From Perilla frutescens (taxonomy: Eukaryota > Streptophyta > Magnoliopsida > Lamiales > Lamiaceae), in the NCBI GenBank assembly GCA_026008535.1, contig BRKX01000007.1, positions 59,385,001 to 59,449,000 of the forward strand: 64,000 nucleotides of DNA. The letters run 5' to 3'. The notes below the pieces were generated by a model. The model did not search any database, was not told the DNA's origin, and saw only the letters and a list, made by a program, of their open reading frames with translations. Within the stretch, counting starts at the first letter, position 1; the number at the start of each line of letters is the position of its first letter. This document shows positions 35,390-47,591 of this stretch, one piece after another. The translations under genes and the position numbers were made by a program.

Positions 35390-37787
35390 TGTAACGCCCC
35401 AAACTACTCCGTTTGGCCACGTCACTTAACATACAATTTACTTACATATTTTGTGTGCTTATATTCAATATGAGCGGAAGCTAAGGTCAAAACATGATAA
35501 TAGCATGATGAGGTAAGGCATTATAATTTTCAATATAAATTTTTCTCAATTAAGCATTTATAACATGCAATCTATCATATCTATTTTGTCACACAACATG
35601 GATTTAAGTAAAAGCATCTAACCTATCGGGCTCATAGGTCTTACTCAACCCGCCCGTCTACCATCCACGATTTCAACATACATACTTCATGCATAAAAGG
35701 CTCCAAGGTCGAACGACCCGCCTTTAAATTATTTTGCATAATATCAAGTTATACACATCATAACCTACAAAAGATTGGGCTATTCCCATCCCCAATGGTC
35801 ATTGATCATAAAGAAAAAGGAGTGATCAATGTAATAATAATAATAATGTAAGTATTTTCAAAAGAAGAGCATGCAAAAGATAAACATAAGCTTGTGGGGT
35901 TTCTCTTGTGTTCACAACACTCCTACTCGGGCTCCGACTCCTCAACCTGAAATTCATTGAATGAATGGGGTGAGTATTTAACAACATACTCAGTGGGGAA
36001 CACTGTAAACAGTTATAGCTAATTGCACAAGTGAAAATATAACATATGGACTTTTCTTTACTTTGTGGAGACTAGTCTCAACCCCGTAGGGTCTAAACAT
36101 CATGATGCCCCCGTTAATGAACATCTTTGGCCCTGTAGGGATGCCCGCAGACATACTACCCCCCAGGGAGGACATTAGCAGGTCTATATTTGATCCCAAA
36201 GGATCTCTTCCCCGAAGGGTCTCTTTGTCGACCCCGAAGGATCTCTTTTATCTCTGGTCCGAGGACCCTTCATACTTATACAATCAAAGCACCACAATAA
36301 CTATAACCTTACACGTGTTCACAGTTTAGAGTTACCCCACCTTATGAGACGCTTTAAAATCCTTTCATGTTTGAAATACTCCTTTGCCGCCCACAAGTTG
36401 TCCACCTCGAGCCACAACACGTCACCTAGCACCTTTTAATCCTCTTTTCATTTTAGACGTCGAGTTATACAATTAAATCATATTTTGACCAAACACATGT
36501 TATACATTGCTTCAAGGATTTCATACATCTTCATACGCATAATCATGGATATACCAACTCATAATATGATTTTGGACTCAAAATACACATTAAACTCTTT
36601 GAAGCATTTAATCGAGCACGTTACGTGCACTCATTTAAACCACATGATCATGACTCAATTTAAATCATTTAAACCCAATATTTCAAACACAAACACTTTC
36701 ATCCTAGGGCTCTAACATACATAAAAATTAACCCCAAACAACCCTCACAACACCTCCAAACAATTATCAACATATCAAGGGAAAAATAGGGCAAAAATCC
36801 AAACCCTAGCAACAATGAACCATAGGAATTTGATATAACTTCACATACAGCTTCAAGGAGGTAAATAAACCATATGTTCAAGATATCAAGCTAAGAAGAT
36901 CAACAAAATCGAAGAAAACCCTAATTTGGATAACAAACCCTAGATTCCAAAACAACATGAAATTTGTGTTTAATCACCAAGAAGAAGAGATATGATGTTA
37001 CCTTAGTTGATGGATGATGATGGTAGGACACACTCCAAAATTTGAAGAATGGCTTGAGAGAATATGGAGAAAAAATCGCCCAAAATGAAAGAAATGGGGT
37101 TGAAATGGTTAAGTATGGTATTTAAAGAGTGAAAATTCCGAAGTAGGGCGCGACCAAAGGTGGTCGTGTTTTGGGGTTGGGTTTTAGCCGAAGAAAAATG
37201 GCTCTCTGAAGCTGTTAACACGCGACCAAGGGGGGTCGTGTTTCATGGTCGCACTGTACACCCCTCAGAACGCGGCTCGAATGGGTTTACGCTTTCCGAT
37301 CGCGCTCAGACTGTAGATTTTTGAAAGAGCTTCGATTTGAGTACTTATGGGCCTCGTGGTTCCAACCGGGTCAAAAGTTATGACCTCCGGACGAAACCCT
37401 GCCAAAACTCAGTGAGACCCTCGATTTATACTATTTTCGAAAACACATACAATACACAACTTAAATTTTTAAAACATAATCATTACTTATTTAATGGACA
37501 TACAAAAATTACATAAAATTGAGGTATGTCAAATCAAAATTAAATATAAACACACTCATTCATTGTCATATAACTCGACAATTTAAATGTTAAATTTCAA
37601 ATTCCATTATGCACTCAGCATAGTGTAACCGTGCTATGACGTATCAGCTCGAGTGGAACAACCTGCATTAAAACAACGACATAATATACAAATATACTCA
37701 CATGATCAATATTCAAACAATATTAATTCAAATTCATTTTCCAAAATTATAATTCATAATTTAGAAAAAGAGACGGGGTATATCACA
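35390..37787 (-). mobile_element. 3' LTR of minus-strand Ty3/gypsy element (2398 bp)
   Basis: On the minus strand it starts TGTGATATACCCCG at 37787, right after a purine-rich tract (AAAAGTTGGGGAGAT), and ends GGGGCGTTACA at 35390. It has a GC-rich block with CGCGACC motifs (about 37145-37310) and a TTTAAATA promoter candidate near 37122-37131. Small frames inside (36102-36329 and others) are incidental. The paired 5' LTR was not found to the right. Confidence 0.82.
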
Positions 37788-38391
37788 ATCTCCCCAACTT
37801 TTAAAAATTTCGTCCTCGAAATTAGCCTAACATCTCTGATAAATTTTTTATATCGAGCTATAATATCAACTTCTTTCTTTCAAGTGGCCTCTACGGGTCC
37901 ACTTCGACTCCGCTGCGCTTTCATTAGTGGAACCCCACGGGTTCGAAGAATGTGTACTCTTCAATCTATCACGGAAATTGGGACTTCTTCATACATCTTA
38001 TCTTAAGAGACTTGTACTGTGTCATATGAAATGACATGACTGGGATTAGACACGTATCGTCTAAGCAACGACACTTGGAAAACATCATGCACACCCGCCA
38101 AAACCGGAGGTAGTGCTAGGCAATAGGCAACTTCACCTATTTTCTTCTAGAATCTCGAATGATCCCACATAACGTGGCTGCAACTTGCCCCTTTTTCCCA
38201 AATGTAATCACTTCTCTCATTGGTGCAATCTTCAAGAATACCTTGTCACCAATCTCAATGCTCACGTCTTTTCTCTTTACGTCGGCATCGGATTTCTGAC
38301 GATTTTGAGCTATCTTGATTCTTCTTCTTATCTTCTTCAAATCCTGAGCATCTTCTCTCTTTTCTTCCTTGTGAAATCTCTCTCTAAGCAT
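37788..38391 (-). pseudogene. Gypsy integrase C-terminal region, minus strand
   Basis: Reading leftwards: RIKIAQNRQKSDADVKRK, GDKVFLKIAPM, then, with stops and phase changes, VAYCLALPP, VHDVFQVSLLRRYV and a chromodomain-like tail that runs to the polypurine tract. This is the usual C-terminus of Tekay/CRM-like gypsy pol. Confidence 0.8.
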
Positions 38392-39793
38392 CGCTTAACA
38401 CGATCTCTTTATAATCTTGCATTCAAGCGGACCTATAGAAACTATTCGAGCAACAGAATAAAAGAAAAATTCACTAAACTTGCTCATCAAGCACTGGAAG
38501 TGCGGTCTCAATGAGTCCATCCTTCTTTTATCTTGCTTGGCTTTACTTTTGCTTCTGACTTTACTTCTCTCAGCTTTGAGAAACTTCAATGAACTTGAAC
38601 TAGACGTCAAACTCGAATAATCAGGCACTTACATCGATGGTTCTTTGCACGTTCTATCAAATTGAAAACTCGCTTTATCTCCATCTTACTTCCTAAGGTT
38701 CGACTTCTTTGTCTTCTTGGGACGTACTTCGTGGTGTGCTTCTTAAACTCTCAACGCAACTTAAATCTAAACTTCTTCGTCACAGTTGCCTCTTTTCCTT
38801 AGAGTAGTCGTCTGACTTCGTGGCTCCTACTGGTGGTCACCATCACTTGCAGGCGTAACGATTGCACGTCTGGACTTTTAACTACGTGCTCGGAACTTAG
38901 ACACCGACATTTCTTAGATCCCCTCTAAACACAACGAGCTGAGAAATGTTCTTGGAAACACACATCCTAAACTTTAGAGAATACCATCTAGCGCTTACTT
39001 CGATTCTACTTCCTACTAGGAAATAATATCTATTATTTCTCCAACATTGACTAAAAGGAATACTGCCATAAACTCTCTGCTCTATTCCGAGATCCACATT
39101 TGAGTTCTATGAGTGAGAACAGAATAAATGAATGCCTCAGAGTGAGGGCTTTATCTTGATCAACAATTCTTTAACAAGCTCAAAAACTGAAAGAGATATA
39201 ACACTAGGTTATATATGTCAAAAACATTACCTTTTTAGAGGACTTATAAACTTGAAGGGTTCTTGCATATGATAAAGATAGGAAGGAATCAACGGTTAGC
39301 AACTAAAAATCGTGCTAAAATATTTCACAAGGGCGACATCATAGCCTATCAAGGAAATGCCATTACTAATTCTTGATGATCAAAGAAGTATCATTCAAAA
39401 GATTGCAAATTATCCCAGTGGATATAATCAAAGAATTTCAAATGGTACAAATGGAGAATTTCAATTGATGCGAAGCTATTGAAGGGCAATTGATTCAATT
39501 ATCAAGAGGACAAATCGATTCCAAAAGAGAATGAACAAATCGATTCTATTAACACGAGAATGAATAAATAGACTCAACAAAAACTTCTATCATACTGAAA
39601 CTCTCAATCTACCGAATACTAGGTCTATCTTCTTAACCATCTTCTTATTTGGGTCTCCTCTTTGTTGAGCACCACATGCCTTCTTCTTGGCGAGGTTGCT
39701 ATGGAATGACACACGTCGGTTGAACTTCAAATGGCTTCGCTTGGTTGGAAAATAGCTCTTTCGGCTCAAAACATCAACTAGAACATTCGCCTT
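38392..39793 (-). other. Degenerate stretch where the integrase core should be
   Basis: Between RNase H (39794) and the integrase C-terminus I cannot find the HHCC or DDE landmarks in any frame. Only the first ~60 bases (a KANVLVDVLSRK-like tethering segment near 39750-39793) are recognisable. Either the core was replaced by other sequence or it is decayed past reading by eye. Confidence 0.5.
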
Positions 39794-40286
39794 TTAATGA
39801 TGATATAAGATCGTACAGTCGTAATCCTTCACCAACTCCAACCATCTTCTTTGAAGAAAATTCAAATCCTTCTGGGTGAGGAAGTACTTCAAGCTTTTGT
39901 CGTCGGTGTAAATCTCGCACTTGCCTCCATAAAGATAATGCCTCCAAATCTTCAATGCATAAACTACAGTAGCTAGTTGGAGATCATGCGTCGGATAATT
40001 ATACACGTGCACCTTCAACTGTCTTGATGCATACGCCACTACCTTTCCATTTGCATCAGAACACACCCAAGTCCTTGCTTCGAGGCGTCACTGTAAATGA
40101 CAAAACCTTCAGTCCCATCAGAGATGATCAACACTAAGGCTGACACGAGACATCGCTTCAATTCTTGAAAACTCTGTTAACACTTCCCACTCCCTTGGAA
40201 CTTCTCATCCTTCCTTGTTAATATTGTCAAAGGACTCGATGTCTTGGAAAACCCCTTAATAAATCTTCCATAGTAGCCCGCCAGTC
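39794..40286 (-). pseudogene. Gypsy RNase H, minus strand
   Basis: The continuous part (39794-40066) shows VAYASRQLKVHVYNYPTHDLQL, WRHYLYGGKCEIYTDDKSL and LNFLQRRWLEL, all standard for gypsy RNase H. Upstream (40067-40286) the link from RT is still legible in other phases (VRSFLGLAGYY, FVIYSDAS), so frameshifts separate it from RT. Confidence 0.88.
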
Positions 40287-41440
40287 CTAGAAAACTTCGG
40301 ACTTCATTAATATTCGACAGCGTCTTCCAATTGCTATGGCTTCCACCTTTGATGGGTCTACTTCGATTCTATTTGATGTCACCACGTGGCTAAGAAATGC
40401 CACTCGTTCTAACCAGAACCCGCATTTTGAAAATTTTGCATACAACTCTCCTTTCCTTAGCGTCTTCAATACAATTCTGAGATGCTCAGCATGCTGCTCC
40501 TTGCTTCTTGAATAAATCAAGATGTCATCAATGAAAACTATCATGAATTGGTCGAGGTACGGATGGAGCACTCGATTCATCAAGTCCATGAAGACTCCCG
40601 GTGCATCAGACAATCCAAAAGGCACCACCGTGAACTCATAATGCCCATAACGCGTTCTAAATGATGTCTTTGGAATGTCACTCTCCTTGATCTTCAGTTG
40701 ATAATTGTCGGATCTTAAATTGATCTTCGAAAACACACCGGCTCCCTTCATTTGATCAAACAAATCTTCAATTCTCGGCAGCGGATACTTGTTCTTGATC
40801 GTTAACCGGTTCAATTCTCTATACTCAATGCACATTCACATTGACCCATCTTTCTTCTTCACGAATAGCACAGGTGCTCCCCATGGTGAAACGGTTGGTC
40901 GGATTAACTTGTTGTCAAACAACTCCTGAAGTTGCACTTTGAGCTCTTGCAACTCCTTTGGCGCCATTCTATACAAAGCCTTAGATATTGGTGCCGCACC
41001 TGGCACAAGGTCGATGGTGAACTCAATTTGACGGTTAGGAGGAATCCCTGGCAACTCGTTTGGAAATACGTCGAGAAATTCATTCACCACTGACACGTCT
41101 GGCACTTGCACCTAAAAGATTAACTTAGGCTCTCCCGGAAAATCAAATTCGACCTCACGATCACGACATCGAATCGTGGCATGATTCCCACTCAACCAAT
41201 CCATACCTAGGATTACGTCGAAATCATGCATCTCCAAGACATGAAGATCTGCTCTCAGCACTTTATTATTGATTTCTGGCTTCAGGCCATACTCCAACTT
41301 GCTAGAAGAAACTTTCTTTCCCGAAGGAATATTAATCTCTTTAACAATTCACCACTATCTTTGCATGAAATTCTAAGCTCGGAATACCTTCACGGCATAC
41401 TAGCTCGTTAAGTTAATGTTATTCTTAAGGCTAATTCGAG
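40287..41440 (-). pseudogene. Gypsy protease tail and reverse transcriptase, minus strand
   Basis: One frame with stops. 41297-41112 has the protease tail DVILGMDWLS. 41111-40836 has the pre-RT segment EFLDVFPNELPGIPP and the RT start ELQELKVQLQELFDNKLIRP and KKKDGSM. 40835-40287 has the RT core from CIEYRELNRL to the catalytic FIDDILIYS and beyond. Stops sit at the joins, one of them (before MCIEYREL) where Arg is normal. The protease active-site DSGA and all of gag are missing at the right end, where sequence similarity is lost near 41440. Confidence 0.92.
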
Positions 41441-43282
41441 GACTACTAAAGCACTTTTCATCATTTCATAATCAAGAAAGCACACAACTTCTAAGATTTC
41501 ATTTCTTTAAAGCATGCATCGGGAATTTAAAACATCATAGTTGATCGTGACAACAGATACAATTCATTCATCTTTAATGTCCAACTTCGGACCATTCCTT
41601 CCTTTCTTTTGTCCAACTTCGGACCATTCTTTCTTTCTTTTTTTCATGCTATCACGATTATTCAACTCTTTAACTTCTTTAACTTCTTTCCCGACACACT
41701 CTATATACATAGCCCCATTACATAAAACTCATACTTGAAAATCTTTAAGAGTACATACCTTAGGATCGGAGTCAAGCCGAGTAGCCGTCGTGAACAACCA
41801 CCCACATTTCTCACACATAAATCAAACACATACAGAACAAGTCTACAGGAGCGTAGAAAAATCGAGTCTCGTTCTTTCATTTATTCCAGTATTTAGTTTG
41901 ATTAGTCGGATTAAATCCTTCATTCCGTTGACACTGTTCGAGTCTGTTTAAAGTCTTCCGCTATGTTCTCTAGATTTAGCTCAGACATATCATCCGAGTC
42001 ACATCACTCTTTATATGTTTGTACATGAGTTATGTGAAATTTCAATACAGAGTCTTCTAGATTATAAAGTACAGAGCCTTTTAGACTATAAAGTGTGGAT
42101 TCTTCTGGACTATAAAGTATCGAGCCTAAAGGCTGATACCAGAGTACATGAAGTTACATAAACTGTATGATCATATTCTTAATCATATAGGTGTACATCA
42201 TTGTGAACATTCAGGGTTAGAATATCTAAATTAAAAGCAAGTAAAGAACACGAGGTTGATAACCCTGTTCGATCAACTGATCTACGTCAGGGGGACTTTT
42301 CAAGTCCATGAGAAACAGTTCACTACTCTGTTGAATGGTTACAAAGGCTATTACATGAAGACTCCCATCAGTTGACCCCTTTCCTACCCTAGACAACCTC
42401 TTTCGTTGAACTGCATTGCGAGCTCCCCTCACAATCTAGAATCCCTCTAGTTCCCATAGGAAATCTCTCCCAAAACTCCTTTAAATGTGTATGAAAGTAA
42501 GTTTCCAACACAGACTAGAAACATAATGATCACACGGATCAAACCTAGCCTACCCGAATACTATATGCTTCGAATATGATGTCTTTTGGACTCTCTACCC
42601 TTTGTGTATTCGTAAAACTCGTGTCCTTTAATCTAGTCTGATTTCCAGGCTATTTATAAACAACAACTGTAGCCTTAACAAGGTAATCAGAAGTCCTGCT
42701 TTGACTAGGTTTCAACAAGGAAACAATTTCCTTAATTAAATCGGACTTTCCTAGTTTAGATGTCTTCCTTGAATAAAACTCCTTCTTTCCTTCTTGATCT
42801 TCATCACAAACAAGGCAACTTCTATTCTGAAATTCCTATCTTTAATTTGCAGCACTAGCTCTTTGATTCTAGCATTATAGGTCTCTTGTAAACTCTCCAG
42901 ACAACCATGTACATGATCATGTTTCTGAACATGACGAAGTACATGTCTTGATCTTCAATCAAATTGGCAGCGGAATGTTCACAGAAATGTCCAGAACATG
43001 TTATCCGAACATGATATAACGAAAACCGTTTGTGTTCTTTTGATATTCCCATGTCAGCTCGTCTGGTCGTGGTTCAATCCGACGTGTCAAGTGTATGTGT
43101 TAGTTTTTATCATACGTTTCATTGAGTTGTAATATGGTCATTCATTGAAAAGAAAAATAAAAAAAAAAGAGAAAAGAGCAGAAAGGCTTCGACCTTTACA
43201 GTAAAAAAAGATCATAAGAAAAAATCTTATTGTAGGACCTGTAGAGCCTGCTAGGATTAATGAAACAATTTTTGAAGTTATC
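41441..43282. other. Unassigned leader/LTR-like material
   Basis: 41560-41640 holds a repeat of GTCCAACTTCGGACCATTC, typical of gypsy leaders. 42030-42135 holds four imperfect ~31-bp repeats around TTCTAGATTATAAAG. 42650-42660 gives a minus-strand TATA-like TTTATAAATAG. 42880-43030 has repeated ACATGTTC-type motifs seen in copia LTRs. The small frames (42226-42432, 42855-43052) are likely incidental. No termini could be fixed. Confidence 0.35.
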
Positions 43283-43567
43283 GTGCTGCCATGTGCTCGT
43301 CATCTAGGTGGGTTATATAACTTTCTCAAATTATGTTCAGCTAATAAGCTCAACTTTTTATCAACTATGAAGCATGAATATCTGTATCAAAATGATTTAA
43401 CTCACTGTTCACGTTCGCCAGTATCCTACGAAGATATTGAGCGCTTAACTAGACTCGAGTTCAGATCCTTAAAGCTTTGGGACCGTATACACTATCCTTT
43501 ATTAGACAACTGGGCTGAAGGACGTGTATATAAGTTAAGACACTGTAAGAAGGGACATTTGAGATAG
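43283..43567 (+). CDS. Unrecognised 94-codon open frame
   Basis: I recognise no domain. It precedes, and may belong to, the truncated LTR at 43575-44204, but the matching part of the intact LTRs is not coding. Could be chance or a captured fragment. Confidence 0.2.
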   Translation: MLPCARHLGGLYNFLKLCSANKLNFLSTMKHEYLYQNDLTHCSRSPVSYEDIERLTRLEFRSLKLWDRIHYPLLDNWAEGRVYKLRHCKKGHLR

Positions 43568-43574
43568 AGCGTGC

Positions 43575-44204
43575 AAGTAAGGTTAAAAAGCTTTGTATAC
43601 ATGGAATGTTTTTGAGATTTGAAACATTTCCATTGTTATACTTGTGTGGATACGATATTCATATTTATAAAATGATTGTGAACTATTTATCAAAATCTGC
43701 CCACTGGGTATGCTAGTACTCAGCCCAAATCTTTTCTAAAATATTTTCAGGTTGAGAGGCAGGCTGGAAGATGATGGAGCTGAGGTAAGGGCTGGCTTGT
43801 TCTTAAATACTTGCTCTTTTTGTGTTGTTTAGAAATCTTAGATACTCTAAATCAATTAAGTGCTTGCAAATAATTTTACTTGAATTATGCTCCGCGCTTG
43901 TTCCGTTCACTCTAATATAGCTTGACTTCAATTGTTTAAAGCATGTTATGTTTTCAGCATTATGCTATAATGTTCCTTTATAATTGTTTGACAGCATAAG
44001 TTCCCTTTGATGATTGGTCATTGATTCAAGTTCCTTCTGAACGCCTTAGTGTGTGGTTCTATTACAGTTACAAAGTTTATGTTACCTAAATATTTGCGGC
44101 ACTAACCCTATTTCTATAATTGTCTTTATGTAACAACTCCTTTCCCCTTTCTCCAGTAGCGCATTGATTCTTGTCACTATTCTTCCGGGATCGGGGCGTT
44201 ACAC
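43575..44204 (+). mobile_element. 5'-truncated LTR related to the tandem-array family
   Basis: Parallels LTR1 from about 2390 onward: TTTGTATACATGGAAT, ATAAAATGATTGTGAA, a TAGTACTCA...CAAATCTTTTC block, AATATTTTCAGG, and the end CAGTAGCGCA...CGGGGCGTTACA. Much more diverged than LTR1-3 and lacking their hairpin array. It interrupts the ORF to its right: the stop of that ORF is formed by the LTR end. Confidence 0.7.
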
Positions 44205-45231
44205 TTCTCCTTCATCAGCCTCATCTTCTGCCTCGGCTTCCTCTTCCTCATCAACCTCTTCTTCAGCAGCCTCCTGCTCTTCTTCATGAGCCTCCTCTAC
44301 AGTCTCCTCCTGGACAACTTCAACTTTCTTTTCACGTGCTGCAGTGTGTGCTTTACCTTGCTTTTGTACTGGAGTAGACTTTTTTTGAGTAGCAGCTTTG
44401 GCAGTACTTGCAAGCTTGTGCAAGTTATAAACATTCTTAGGAACATCTGCTGCTAGGGAGACAGTTCCTTCTTCTGATGACAAATCAGCAATCATAGCTT
44501 GAATCTTCATCTTCTCAGAAGTATGCTCAGAAATCAACTGAGCATGGAACTCAAGGCTTCTCTCTAGAAATTTTAGTACAACACTCTTTGGAGATGATTC
44601 TTCATCAGTCGCATTCACTCCTTTCTTGGATGCCATGAACTGCTTGAACTGGAGGCGGAGGTGAGGATCTCCTATCTCAGGAGCAACCTTGATGACTACA
44701 GGCTTCTTTGGTGGAATGACCTTTTCATTCTTAGAAGAAACATTCTTGTTTTGTTGCTTAATGATGTTGTATATAAAGAAAGGATAACACAGTAGTCCCT
44801 TAACCACTATAGATTCTGCATTGCTGATGATTTTGCCAAACATGAACTCGCCATAATTGAACTGCTTCCCAGTTCTGAAGTGATATAAGAACCTACCCTG
44901 AGCTTGAGTCACTGCATCTCTGTGCTTAGTAGGTAGCCAACTGTGGATCAGGAATCTGAACAGAGCTCCATATTTGTGAGACAACTTGGAAGTTGGAATA
45001 GTCTGCGGATGAGATGACCATTTGTCATAGATGCCCTGGGTCAGTTCCTCAGTAACCATCCCCCAGTCATCTATTTCCTTGTACTTCCTCCCAGATGAAC
45101 AACCAAAAACTCATTAATGAGTTCAGGGGAAAACTACAGCATCTCACCTCTAACAAAGACTTTCTGAAAGTTTTCAGACTCTAGATCATCAATTTCTTTT
45201 GTCAAGTTGCAGTAGAACTCAGAAACAACCT
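44205..45231 (-). pseudogene. 'Putative plant transposon protein' family ORF, truncated both ends
   Basis: The open part (44205-45059, minus) has LPTKHRDAVTQAQGRFLYH and the NYGEFMFGKII region, followed by a basic linker and a strongly acidic tail of Glu/Asp. Upstream to 45231 the same protein is readable in other phases (VVSEFYCNL, then FSPELINEF), with a stop and a frameshift. The pattern fits the plant Transposase_32 / putative plant transposon protein family, usually found inside plant retroelements. The name is historical; transposase activity is not shown. An LTR cuts the C-terminus (44204) and the Athila-like LTR cuts the N-terminus (45232). Confidence 0.65.
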
Positions 45232-46762
45232 TGATAAGTGCTTGAATTGCACTTATTTGTACTCAATTGCACTCACTTTTGAGTACTTTTGCTCTAAGTT
45301 TATGTATATATGTATGTTAATATTGTATATTTTGTCGTTAATCTTTAATGTTGTTTAAGTGGCCAATACAGGTTATTTTTGGATTAATATTGTACAAATC
45401 AAAGTTGAATTGGGATTTCGATCATCAAAGGCCGCACAAAACTTGAAAAGATGAAGAAAACCAAGTATTGGGTTCAAACGTGACCTGCTGGCGCGACCGG
45501 CCCAAGGCCGTGTTGTAGGGGCCTCCGGACGCGGGTGCAGGGCTGGCCGCGCCCCAGGGCCTCTGCAATACGGGCTCCGGACGTGACCAGTTTTGCTCGC
45601 TTTTCAGCACTTCAAGGACTTATTTTTGTGTGTTCCAAACTCGACCTCCGGGCGCGACCTAGATGAGGTCGCGGTAGAGACTGATGAATCCTTTTTTGAC
45701 TTTTGGCACTCCATTATTGGTCCTATATATCTTATAACTCTTAGAGAGTTGAGGGACATCAGATTCCACACGAAAATGCTTTTAGAAACACTCTCCATTT
45801 GGATTTTTGAAGATCAAGAACATCAAGAGGAGGACGAAGATTCAACCACCCATTTGAAGATTCAAGCCAAGGGATTGAAGGAGCTTGTTCGACATTGGAT
45901 TTTATTTTCTCCTTCACTCTTTTACTTTTGTATTGAGAATGGGTTTTGGATCCTCTTCTTGTATTCTTGATCTTGTTGTAAATATGGTAGGCTAGAGCCC
46001 TTAGGGCTCTAGGATGTGGTGAAATAATGTGAAACTTGTTCTTGATAAGGGTTTAATATATGATTATGCTTTGTCATGGTTTTAATCCATACTTGGTCTT
46101 GAATGATGTTGTTTGAGTGGCCTCTTTACTAGTATCACATGTATGATTCACCTGCATCTTGCCCATCCCGTGAATATAAGCATGTATGGATTGAATTCAT
46201 ATATTTGTACTCTTCGTTGAATGTTGAATATGTGGAAAGAATGGTGATCCCTTTGAGCCTTTGGTAGGTGCGACCTTGGAATGTGTTAGAGATAGCCATC
46301 CTTGTCACATTTACAATTTAGGAGATATTCGATAGATGCTCCTTCTATATTCGTGGTTTTCTTACCTATGAACTTAGCACGATTATGTGTTTTGCCCTTG
46401 TTGTTGAATCAAGAGGAGTGTTGTGAATCCATATCCCAGAGTCTTGTTTTAACTTATCTTTTAATCTCCCTTTGTTGATTGTTGTTCTTGCTTTCTATTT
46501 AGATTGTTTATTTTTGTTGGTTGGTGTTTGTTACTTTAGTTCTTGATTTGGCATTGTGAATGAAACCAACCCCTCACCTAATCATAGTCTAGATATTTCG
46601 CTCATCTATCGTCGTGGTACTTGCATTGTTAAGTTTGAATTCATTTTCCCTGTGGATCGACCTCGTTTCATCATATCTACAATTATATGATTGTATACTT
46701 GTAAGCATGACTTGAGTTTATAAATATTGAAACGAATCTTAGAGGAAACAAAATCTCTATCA
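45232..46762 (+). mobile_element. 5' LTR of an Athila-like gypsy element (1531 bp)
   Basis: Starts TGATAAGTGCTTGAATTG, ends CTCTATCA, and is followed by an Athila-type PBS. A GC-rich block with GCGCGACC occurs at about 45490-45660 and a TATATAT promoter candidate near 45724. Frame 45593-45970 crosses it and is incidental. Confidence 0.85.
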
Positions 46763-46768
46763 AGTTTT

Positions 46769-46786
46769 TGGCGCCGTTGCGGGGGA
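46769..46786 (+). other. Athila-type primer-binding site
   Basis: TGGCGCCGTTGCGGGGGA differs by little from the TGGCGCCGTTGCCGGGG site used by Athila/Tat elements. Confidence 0.9.
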
Positions 46787-46909
46787 AGCGGAATTAATTT
46801 GATAAATGCAATATTTTGATAATGATTGAGTGGATTAGTTTAGACATTTTACTTTTATTTTGTTCGTAAAATTTGCATTAATTTGTTTGTCCCTTTTGAT
46901 AAGAAGTGT

Positions 46910-47173
46910 ATGCACACTCGTTCTCAAGGAGAACCCCCTATCGCATTGGACTTGGAAATCGAAGCAACGGTTCGCCACAACAATGCACGTAGAAGGAGAA
47001 GAATGGCGGATAATCCTCCACCAATTCAAGACCCGATGATTGCCCAAATGCAAAGGTAATTAGAGATGATGTAAGAACAATTGAGAGCCCAAGAGGAGGC
47101 TCAAAATAGAAACGTGGAGGCACCAATCTGAAACATCTTCCAACCCGTCGTTGATCAAGGGGTGGCCAATGGA
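46910..47173 (+). pseudogene. Athila-like gag N-terminus, plus strand
   Basis: The ATG at 46910 opens a gag start (MHTRSQGEPP, then a basic Arg run), in the right place after the PBS. TAA stops at about 47059 and 47074 and a TGA near 47134 interrupt it. It breaks at 47173 into sequence of opposite orientation. Confidence 0.8.
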
Positions 47174-47591
47174 ATGTTCCTTGAGCATGGCTCAACCACC
47201 ATATTTCCGCCTTGTTGATCAATGAGAATGGAAAGAGTCGGATTCGAATAGCATCTTCCGGGACTCCATTCATCTTCATTATCCCACTAACATTGAGGAA
47301 TTTATGAATATGCTCATGTAGATCCTCCATTGGTGTCCCTTGAAATTGGTTTTGTTGGATCATTAGTATAAGAGAGGTCTTAAACTCGAAATTGTTGGCT
47401 TGAATGGGTGGTCCATTGGCCACCCCTTGATCAACGACGGGTTGGAAGATGTTTCAGATTGGTGCCTCCACGTTTCTATTTTGAGCCTCCTCTTAGGCTC
47501 TCATTTGTTCTTACATCACCTCTAATTGCCTTTGCATTTGGGCAATCATCGGGTCTTGAATTGATGGAAGATTATCCGCCCTTCTTCTCCT
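46994..47591. repeat. 180-bp inverted repeat in Athila gag
   Basis: The left arm 46994-47173 and right arm 47412-47591 are inverted copies of the same gag segment with a few substitutions. The spacer 47174-47411 is the following part of gag in minus orientation. Confidence 0.9.
47174..47591 (-). pseudogene. Extra gag fragment, minus strand
   Basis: Read leftwards from 47591: gag residues through VANGPPIQANNFEFKTSL to WWLSHAQGTF, where it ends at the junction at 47173. The last 258 bp (47171-47428) are a direct repeat of 49732-49989, so gag was duplicated as well as inverted. The same stops as the plus-strand copy occur in part. Confidence 0.85.

Noticed and set aside
42125..42140. Minus-strand PBS from GGCTGATACCAGAG
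   Set aside because: Only part of TGGTATCAGAGC is matched and no LTR end adjoins it; it is part of a local ~31-bp repeat.
44171..44377. Leu/Pro-rich plus-strand frame
   Set aside because: It is the complement of the acidic Glu/Asp tail of the minus-strand ORF.
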